Source of the DNA: Chitinophagaceae bacterium | Lineage (GTDB): Bacteria > Bacteroidota > Bacteroidia > Chitinophagales > Chitinophagaceae | DNA length: 10,935 nucleotides | NCBI GenBank assembly: GCA_016786965.1 | Contig: JAEUVL010000366.1 | Span: 1-10,935, forward strand | Direction of reading: 5' to 3' | Part shown: piece by piece, positions 1-4,614 of the stretch | How positions within the stretch are numbered: the stretch's first letter is position 1 | Layout: the number at the start of each line of letters is the position of its first letter | Notes under the pieces: model-generated | Seen by the model: the letters and a program-made list of their open reading frames with translations, nothing else | Databases searched by the model: none | Told to the model about the DNA's origin: nothing | Translations under genes and position numbers: made by a program

Positions 1-1781
1 ATGCTCATAATAAAATAACCATGGGCCACCTGCTGCTCAAACATGGTACCGGTAAAGTCGGTGGTTTTTATGTGCGCATAAAAATGATCGCCGCTTAAGT
101 CAGCAAATCTGTCAATGTCTTCCGAAGTAATCACTCTTTTCTCTGTTATGATCTGGTCGCCAATCACCAGCTCTTCGAAATATTTTTTGAACGGATGCTT
201 GCCGGGGTCTTTCCCCCTGGCATTAGGCTGATACACATTTGTAATGGCAGTGATCGTTGAAGGCGACCCCTGTAAAGCTGTTCTTTGTAAGTAGTGCTTT
301 ACCCCACGAATACCGCCCATCTCTTCTCCACCACCTGCACGACCAGGGCCGCCATGTACTAATAAGGGCAATGGTGAACCATGCCCTGTACTTTCTTTAG
401 CACATTCATTATTCAATACCAATATTCTGCCATGATGTGTGGCTGCACCTATCACATACTGGCGGGCCTCTTTATGATCGGCTGTAACAATAGTGGAGAC
501 CAAACTTCCTTTGCCAAGTTTGCTTAATGCAATTGCTTCATCGATGTTTTTATATGGCATGATGGTACTTACCGGGCCAAAGGCTTCTACCTCATGGGCT
601 TCGGTCGCAGTAAAAGGTTTATCATTCATTAATAATACCGGAGAAAGAAAAGCCCCTTTGCCGGCATCGGCATCTACTACTTCTACACTGTCTAATGAAC
701 CATACACAATTTGCGATGACGCCAGCAGTTTCTGAACCTGTGCTTTTACTTCCTCCCGTTGTGCCTGACCGGCTAATGAGCCCATTCTAACTTTTTCGTT
801 GAGAGGATTGCCGATCACTGTTTGTGACAAAGATGCACCGATGGCCTTCCACACATCTTCTATTTTAGCGGAGGGTACAAATATTCTCCTGATACCCGTA
901 CAGCGTTGACCAGCTTTCAATGTCATTTCTTTCCGAATCTCTTTTATAAAAATATCCCACTCGGGCATACCGGGTGCCACATCTTCACCCAGCACAATGC
1001 AATTCAGGCTATCAGCTTCCATATTAAATGGGACAGATTCACTAAGTATCCGCGGATTTGACTTCAGCAGCAATCCAGTGGAAGCACTTCCGGTAAAAGT
1101 TACTACATCCTGCGAAGTGACATGATCGAGAAGATCACCGGCACTGCCGCAGATGAGTTGTAAAGCACCTTCAGGCAATATCTTTGAGGCAATGATCTCT
1201 TTCACCACTGCTTCAGTGAGATAGGATGTAACCGTGGCCGGCTTTACAATACAAGGCATACCGGCAAGTAAGTTCACGGCGATCTTTTCCAGCATCCCCC
1301 ACACAGGAAAATTAAATGCATTGATATGGATAGCCACCCCTTCTTTGGGAACCAGGATATGTGTTCCCATAAATGTATTGTTCTTACTGAGATTATGGCT
1401 TTCTCCGTCTATACAAAGAACATCATCTGGAAATTTTCTGCGAAGTGAGGCATTGGCAAATAAATTACCAATACCGCCTTCTATATCTACCCAGCTGTCT
1501 GCCTTGGTGGCACCTGTTTGGTAACTGATAGCATAAAACTTATCGAGGTGGTTTCTTAAATGCAGAGCCAGTGCTTTCAGCATATTACCCCGGGCATGAA
1601 AGGTCATTTTGCGGAGAGCGGGGTTACCCACCATTCTTCCATAATCAAGCATGGATTTAAAATCCAGGCCTTTTGAAGTAGCGGCAGCTATGGGGTCGCC
1701 GGTTACTGCATTATATAAAACTTGGCCATCTCCGTCGCCAGATATCCATTGCCCGGTGATATAGTTTTGAAGTTTGTTCAT
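1..1781 (-). CDS. paaZ: Bifunctional oxepin-CoA hydrolase / 3-oxo-5,6-dehydrosuberyl-CoA semialdehyde dehydrogenase PaaZ (3' end outside window)
   Basis: This cytosolic enzyme of the aerobic phenylacetyl-CoA pathway opens the oxepin-CoA ring with its C-terminal MaoC-like hydratase domain and oxidises the resulting semialdehyde with an N-terminal NADP-dependent aldehyde dehydrogenase. The frame is open for 593 codons from the ATG at 1781 and runs off the window; the E. coli enzyme has about 681 residues, so roughly 90 are missing. Visible ALDH landmarks are the oxyanion Asn157 in NAFNFPVWG, the cofactor loop FTGSASTG (229-236), the general-base Glu255 in MEADSLN and the nucleophile Cys294 in GQRCTG. 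The hydratase domain begins near residue 540 and carries the Asp565/His570 pair in GDHFYAH. All of these fall within a few residues of the known E. coli positions (E256, C295, D561, H566), so both activities should be intact. No Shine-Dalgarno sequence precedes the start; a TAGATTTG -7 element lies just upstream. No other paa gene is visible. The family assignment is firm. Confidence 0.96.
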   Translation of the reverse strand, partial: MNKLQNYITGQWISGDGDGQVLYNAVTGDPIAAATSKGLDFKSMLDYGRMVGNPALRKMTFHARGNMLKALALHLRNHLDKFYAISYQTGATKADSWVDIEGGIGNLFANASLRRKFPDDVLCIDGESHNLSKNNTFMGTHILVPKEGVAIHINAFNFPVWGMLEKIAVNLLAGMPCIVKPATVTSYLTEAVVKEIIASKILPEGALQLICGSAGDLLDHVTSQDVVTFTGSASTGLLLKSNPRILSESVPFNMEADSLNCIVLGEDVAPGMPEWDIFIKEIRKEMTLKAGQRCTGIRRIFVPSAKIEDVWKAIGASLSQTVIGNPLNEKVRMGSLAGQAQREEVKAQVQKLLASSQIVYGSLDSVEVVDADAGKGAFLSPVLLMNDKPFTATEAHEVEAFGPVSTIMPYKNIDEAIALSKLGKGSLVSTIVTADHKEARQYVIGAATHHGRILVLNNECAKESTGHGSPLPLLVHGGPGRAGGGEEMGGIRGVKHYLQRTALQGSPSTITAITNVYQPNARGKDPGKHPFKKYFEELVIGDQIITEKRVITSEDIDRFADLSGDHFYAHIKTTDFTGTMFEQQVAHGYFIMS

Positions 1782-2065
1782 GAAAGAATCGTTAGTAAGC
1801 GCAAATCTACTAAGCCTTATTGGATTGGAGTTTGTAATTTTGACTCGGTAAAAATTTATCTTATGCCATTATTAAACTACTAGTATAAATTCACTTGAAA
1901 TACTAAATCTGTTTTCACAGTCCGCTTTAGCTAAAAAAAATACCATAACAGACAAGACAGAGTATTACGAAACTTTGAGATGAGATATGCAGAAATAAGT
2001 AGGAAAGTTTCAGGATAAAATAATAGCGACCCAAATTAGTATACAAATTTTTATATAAAACAACA
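1782..2065. other. Divergent intergenic region between paaZ and the lipoprotein gene
   Basis: This AT-rich 284-bp stretch is the longest non-coding segment of the window. Apart from the paaZ -7 element at 1802-1809 I see no clear regulatory site. A weak plus-strand -7-like sequence, TAAATCTG (1904-1911), lacks a -33 partner and would imply a leader of about 150 nt. The last 25 bp before the lipoprotein start are almost entirely A and T, as is usual for Bacteroidota translation starts without a Shine-Dalgarno sequence. I see no RNA gene, riboswitch or strong hairpin. Confidence 0.6.
1802..1809 (-). promoter_or_regulatory. Candidate Bacteroidota -7 promoter element for paaZ
   Basis: On the minus strand this reads TAGATTTG, a full match to the Bacteroidota primary-sigma -7 consensus TAnnTTTG. 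It ends 20 bp before the paaZ ATG, which would give a leader of about 15 nt. No convincing TTTG or TTG -33 box sits at the usual 17-23 bp upstream, so the promoter may be weak or need an activator. The start site is inferred. Confidence 0.5.
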
Positions 2066-2542
2066 ATGAAAAAAACAATTCTCCTTTTTGCCATGGTTGC
2101 TATGCTGGCAGCCTGTAATAATAGTAAAGAAGACAAAAAACACGAAGGCCACAGCGGTCATACCAAGGAAATTCCTAAAACAAAGCAGGACAGCCTTTAT
2201 GCGGATGTAATGGCGGACCATGATGAGGTAATGCCTAAGATCGGAGCCGTAAGAGGTGTGCAAAAAGCGGCCCAGCGAATGATCGATTCCCTTTCTTCAC
2301 TGCCTGAAAAAGCACAGGTGGCAGCTGCCAGCTGGAAAGCAGAGCTGCATAAATTGGTGAACGATTTAAACTATGCCGACTTTGCCATGGATAAATGGAT
2401 GGTGGAATTCGGTACTGATTCTATGAAAGACAACGTAGAAGAACGCATCAAATACCTGACCAGCGAAAAGATGAAAGTAAGTAAAGTAAAAGAGGCTATC
2501 ATCAGCAGCCTTGCCAAAGCTGATTCGTTATTGAAGAAATAA
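2066..2542 (+). CDS. Small lipoprotein with His-rich segment, function unknown
   Basis: The 158-residue product begins with a basic N-terminus, a hydrophobic segment (4-16) and a lipobox L14-A15-A16-C17, so it should be a lipoprotein acylated on Cys17. The residues after the Cys (NNSKEDKK) are Lys/acid-rich, resembling signals that send Bacteroidota lipoproteins to the cell surface; that is inference. A cluster H26-x2-H29-x2-H32 follows and could bind a metal. The rest (about 40-158) is predicted to be mostly charged helix, with many Lys, Glu, Met and Ala residues and no recognisable catalytic motif. Such proteins are sometimes given unhelpful names such as 'viral A-type inclusion protein'; I cannot assign a function. 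The ATG at 2066 is chosen because it starts the signal peptide. The gene is divergent from paaZ and converges on the DUF1569 gene with only 22 bp between the stop codons and no visible terminator. Confidence 0.85.
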   Translation: MKKTILLFAMVAMLAACNNSKEDKKHEGHSGHTKEIPKTKQDSLYADVMADHDEVMPKIGAVRGVQKAAQRMIDSLSSLPEKAQVAAASWKAELHKLVNDLNYADFAMDKWMVEFGTDSMKDNVEERIKYLTSEKMKVSKVKEAIISSLAKADSLLKK

Positions 2543-2564
2543 AGATCACTGTCCCGTATTGTAG

Positions 2565-3044
2565 TTATGTCGTCAGCGGTTCTACCCCAAACTGGCGCAG
2601 GTGATGTAGTGCATGCTTATAAAGCAGTTGCACATTTTGTTCAAAGTTCAAATCGCCAAAGAAAGGATTGCGGGTAACCAGCCCGGGGTTCTTTTCATAT
2701 GTTTCGAAAAAGAAGATCAACTCCTGCTGCAAGGCGCCAATGGCTCCCTGTACTGTTTTATAGCGGAGCGGTCGGGGCTCATCTCCCATCAGCGGGTTCC
2801 TGGTATTTTCTTTAAAAGGCTTTTCACTCATCATAAATTCACGCATCCGCTCCAATTGCTCCGGCGGAGTAAGTATAGTGTCTGTCTTAAGATGCCCATT
2901 GGCATTCCGCACTGCATCGCCGGCATAGTGCTCAATCATTTGCTGTACACTCATTTTGCCCCATTTGGGGGCCGTGGCAGGGTCCAGTCGTTGCAGGTAA
3001 GAAATCAGTTTGGTACGAAGGAAATTCTCCTTTTCTATACTCAT
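2565..3044 (-). CDS. DUF1569 domain protein, DinB-like fold
   Basis: This 159-residue cytosolic protein has no signal peptide. It has the hallmarks of DUF1569 (PF07606), a family related to the DinB/YfiT four-helix metal-binding fold. The N-terminal WGKMSVQQMIEH segment places a conserved His at 39, and the signature end NPFFG (126-130) followed by KHALHHLRQFG (143-153) supplies H144 and H148. Together H39, H144 and H148 resemble the His triad that holds a divalent metal in DinB-like proteins. The family has no established reaction; thiol-S-transferase or hydrolase-like roles known for other DinB-like proteins are possible. The length fits a complete single domain. The ATG at 3044 has no Shine-Dalgarno sequence. 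The gene follows adk on the same strand, but a terminator lies between them, so it probably has its own promoter, which I could not locate. Confidence 0.9.
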   Translation of the reverse strand: MSIEKENFLRTKLISYLQRLDPATAPKWGKMSVQQMIEHYAGDAVRNANGHLKTDTILTPPEQLERMREFMMSEKPFKENTRNPLMGDEPRPLRYKTVQGAIGALQQELIFFFETYEKNPGLVTRNPFFGDLNFEQNVQLLYKHALHHLRQFGVEPLTT

Positions 3045-3084
3045 ATGGAAGGCTTTGAAGGCTGAAAATTACAAAAGTGGCCGG

Positions 3085-3120
3085 TAAAACAAAAAAGCCT
3101 TTCTTTTGGTGAAAGGCTTT
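3085..3120 (-). terminator. Intrinsic terminator downstream of adk
   Basis: A perfect 10-bp stem (AAAGCCTTTC at 3094-3103 pairing with GAAAGGCTTT at 3111-3120) encloses a 7-nt loop. Read on the minus strand it runs straight into TTTTTTGTTTT. It lies 22 bp past the adk stop and ends about 40 bp before the DUF1569 start, so it should end adk transcription. Confidence 0.88.
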
Positions 3121-3141
3121 CATATAAAATATAGTAGTTGG

Positions 3142-3720
3142 TTATTTACGTTTCTTATCAATCACTTCGCACAACGATTCAAAAATCTCATTCACGGTTC
3201 CTACTCCTTCGATGTTGACCACTTTGTTTTGCCTGGTGTAAAAGGCAGCTACCGGCAAGGTTTCTTTCCGGTACACTTCCTGGCGTTTACGCTGCACCTG
3301 TTCATCTGTATCATCGCTGCGGCCCGATGTTTTTCCACGGTGTACCAACCGTTTGATCAGTTCATCTTCATCCACCTGTAAGAAAAGCACCAGTTCAATC
3401 TCTGTCTTCTTCAACTCCAGCAGGTTATCCAGCGCAGCTGCCTGGGCCACTGTTCTGGGATAACCATCGAACAGAAACCCCGGCGCACCTTTATGCAGGT
3501 CAAAATATGAATCCACCATTCCTATCACGACTTCATCAGGAACCAGCTGGCCTTTATCAATAAAGCTTTTTGCTTCCAGCCCCAATGGAGTTTTGTCTGC
3601 TATTTCTTTACGGAGCAGGTTACCTGTGGACAGGTGAATCAATCCATATTTTTCAACCAATTTATCGGATTGTGTTCCTTTTCCACTCCCGGGAGGGCCA
3701 AACAGTATCAAATTAAACAT
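3142..3720 (-). CDS. adk: Adenylate kinase
   Basis: Adenylate kinase catalyses ATP + AMP to 2 ADP in the cytosol and is essential for adenylate balance. The 192-residue product shows the P-loop GPPGSGKGTQ (8-17), the AMP-binding STGNLLR segment (31-37), FDGYPRT (84-90) and the arginine-bearing region with GRSDDTDE (133-140). The LID is the short kind without zinc-binding cysteines, as in other Bacteroidota enzymes. I start at the ATG at 3720 because MFNLILFG is the canonical beginning. An in-frame TTG at 3750 would add ten residues, but it lies inside the predicted -7 promoter element and is very unlikely to be used. The gene is divergent from msrB and is followed by a strong terminator, so it is probably monocistronic. 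No truncation or missing key residue is seen. Confidence 0.97.
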   Translation of the reverse strand: MFNLILFGPPGSGKGTQSDKLVEKYGLIHLSTGNLLRKEIADKTPLGLEAKSFIDKGQLVPDEVVIGMVDSYFDLHKGAPGFLFDGYPRTVAQAAALDNLLELKKTEIELVLFLQVDEDELIKRLVHRGKTSGRSDDTDEQVQRKRQEVYRKETLPVAAFYTRQNKVVNIEGVGTVNEIFESLCEVIDKKRK

Positions 3721-3747
3721 AAGTATGTCGTAGTCTTGGTGAGTGGA

Positions 3748-3755
3748 CAAATATA
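3748..3755 (-). promoter_or_regulatory. Candidate -7 promoter element for adk
   Basis: The minus strand reads TATATTTG, an exact TAnnTTTG match, ending 27 bp before the adk ATG at 3720. The predicted leader is about 20 nt. The -33 region holds only a poor match (TATG at a long spacing). Its position argues against the upstream TTG start. Confidence 0.55.
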
Positions 3756-3791
3756 ATATAGAGGCATCAATTTATTGGCATATGAAACCAG

Positions 3792-3804
3792 TTTTGGCCC
3801 AAAA
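3792..3804. repeat. 13-bp inverted repeat in the adk/msrB divergent region
   Basis: TTTTGG and CCAAAA flank a single C, forming a perfect odd-length palindrome between the two divergent -7 elements. A second, weaker pair GTTAA/TTAAC with a 3-nt gap lies at 3823-3835. Either could be a binding site for a dimeric regulator, but short AT-rich palindromes also occur by chance. Confidence 0.4.
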
Positions 3805-3875
3805 TCACCTTTTGTCTAAAATGTTAAGAATTAACCCTGTCTGCCTGCGGACATCCACTTCAAACCTTGTTATCG

Positions 3876-3883
3876 TAGATTTG
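3876..3883 (+). promoter_or_regulatory. Candidate -7 promoter element for msrB
   Basis: TAGATTTG matches TAnnTTTG exactly and ends 11 bp before the msrB ATG. Transcription would start only about 4-6 nt before the start codon, giving a nearly leaderless mRNA. No good -33 box is present at 17-23 bp upstream. Confidence 0.5.
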
Positions 3884-3894
3884 TTACTTGTTAT

Positions 3895-4503
3895 ATGACA
3901 ACACTTCCCAAAATAATACTCCTTTTGGCGCTTACCGGCCTCCTTCAGCAATGCAGTTTTTCTCAAAACAACACACCTACTGATAAATCTGTAAAAATGG
4001 ATACTACCAAAAAGAACCCCGACCTGGTAAAGGAAGGAAACCCTGTTTATTCTACCACCGACTCTTCTAAAGTGGCCCTGAGCGAAGAAGAGTGGAAAAA
4101 GATCCTGCCGGCAGATGTGTATTACATAGCCCGGCAAAAAGGTACCGAAAGGGCCTGGACCAGTAAGTTTGAAAGCTTTAAAGAAGTGGGTACCTATTAT
4201 TGTGCTGCCTGCGGCAACCCTCTATTCAAAAGCGACACAAAGTTTGAAAGTGGCTGTGGGTGGCCAAGTTTTTATGAACCCATCAGCAAAAGCAGCATTA
4301 TTTATACCCCAGACAATACCCATGGTATGCAAAGGACTGAGGTACAATGCGGCCGTTGCAAAGGTCATCTCGGCCATGTATTTGATGATGGCCCGCCGCC
4401 AACGGGTCTTCGCTACTGTATCAACGGGGTAGTACTGGATTTTGCCAAAGCAAAAGAGGCCGAAAAGAATTTTAATGACAAAGAGAAGAACACTGGCAAT
4501 TAG
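3895..4503 (+). CDS. msrB: Exported peptide-methionine (R)-S-oxide reductase MsrB
   Basis: MsrB reduces the R-epimer of methionine sulfoxide in proteins, repairing oxidative damage. The 202-residue product has an N-terminal export signal (about 1-23), a Ser/Thr/Lys-rich linker (24-60) and an MsrB domain (about 62-190). Zinc-binding pairs C103/C106 (CAAC) and C152/C155 (CGRC) are present, as are the resolving Cys121 in SGCGWPSF, the HLGHVF motif (158-163) and the catalytic Cys175 in RYCINGVVLDF. The set is complete, so the enzyme should be active outside the cytoplasm. The anchor is ambiguous: Cys20 follows LLQQ, a poor lipobox with Gln at -1, whereas SFS|Q at 21-24 is a good signal peptidase I site of the kind common in Bacteroidota. 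The ATG at 3895 is the only start that keeps the signal peptide. The gene stands alone, with its own -7 element and terminator. No MsrA partner is visible. Confidence 0.95.
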   Translation: MTTLPKIILLLALTGLLQQCSFSQNNTPTDKSVKMDTTKKNPDLVKEGNPVYSTTDSSKVALSEEEWKKILPADVYYIARQKGTERAWTSKFESFKEVGTYYCAACGNPLFKSDTKFESGCGWPSFYEPISKSSIIYTPDNTHGMQRTEVQCGRCKGHLGHVFDDGPPPTGLRYCINGVVLDFAKAKEAEKNFNDKEKNTGN

Positions 4504-4530
4504 ACACAAAAAAGTTGATTTCGCATTTGC

Positions 4531-4565
4531 AACTCCCTTTCATCCAAAAGGGAGTTTTTTATTTT
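4531..4565 (+). terminator. Intrinsic terminator downstream of msrB
   Basis: AACTCCCTTT (4531-4540) pairs perfectly with AAAGGGAGTT (4547-4556) across a 6-nt loop and runs into TTTTTTATTTT. It begins 27 bp after the msrB stop and should separate msrB from the M16 peptidase gene. Confidence 0.9.
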
Positions 4566-4593
4566 AAAAAGCCCCCTTAAGGGAATAAATTTA
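4563..4593 (+). promoter_or_regulatory. Candidate promoter of the M16 peptidase gene, with palindrome in spacer
   Basis: TTTA (4563-4566) lies 19 bp before TAAATTTA (4586-4593). Each differs by one base from the Bacteroidota -33 (TTTG) and -7 (TAnnTTTG) elements, and the spacing is typical. The spacer contains the perfect 10-bp palindrome CCCTTAAGGG (4574-4583). The predicted leader is about 15 nt. AT-rich DNA makes such matches easy, so confidence is low. Confidence 0.35.
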
Positions 4594-4614
4594 CTTTCCC
4601 AAAAAGGTTACTGT

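Noticed and set aside
1904..1911. TAAATCTG as -7 element for the lipoprotein gene
   Set aside because: One mismatch, no -33 partner at proper spacing and an implausibly long leader make it too weak to call.
2613..3065. 150-codon open frame on the plus strand opposite the DUF1569 gene
   Set aside because: It is antisense to a recognised conserved family and has no domain or start signal of its own.
3721..3750. Ten-residue N-terminal extension of adk from a TTG at 3750
   Set aside because: The TTG forms part of the TATATTTG promoter element, so it would not be in the mRNA, and the ATG at 3720 gives the canonical adenylate kinase N-terminus.
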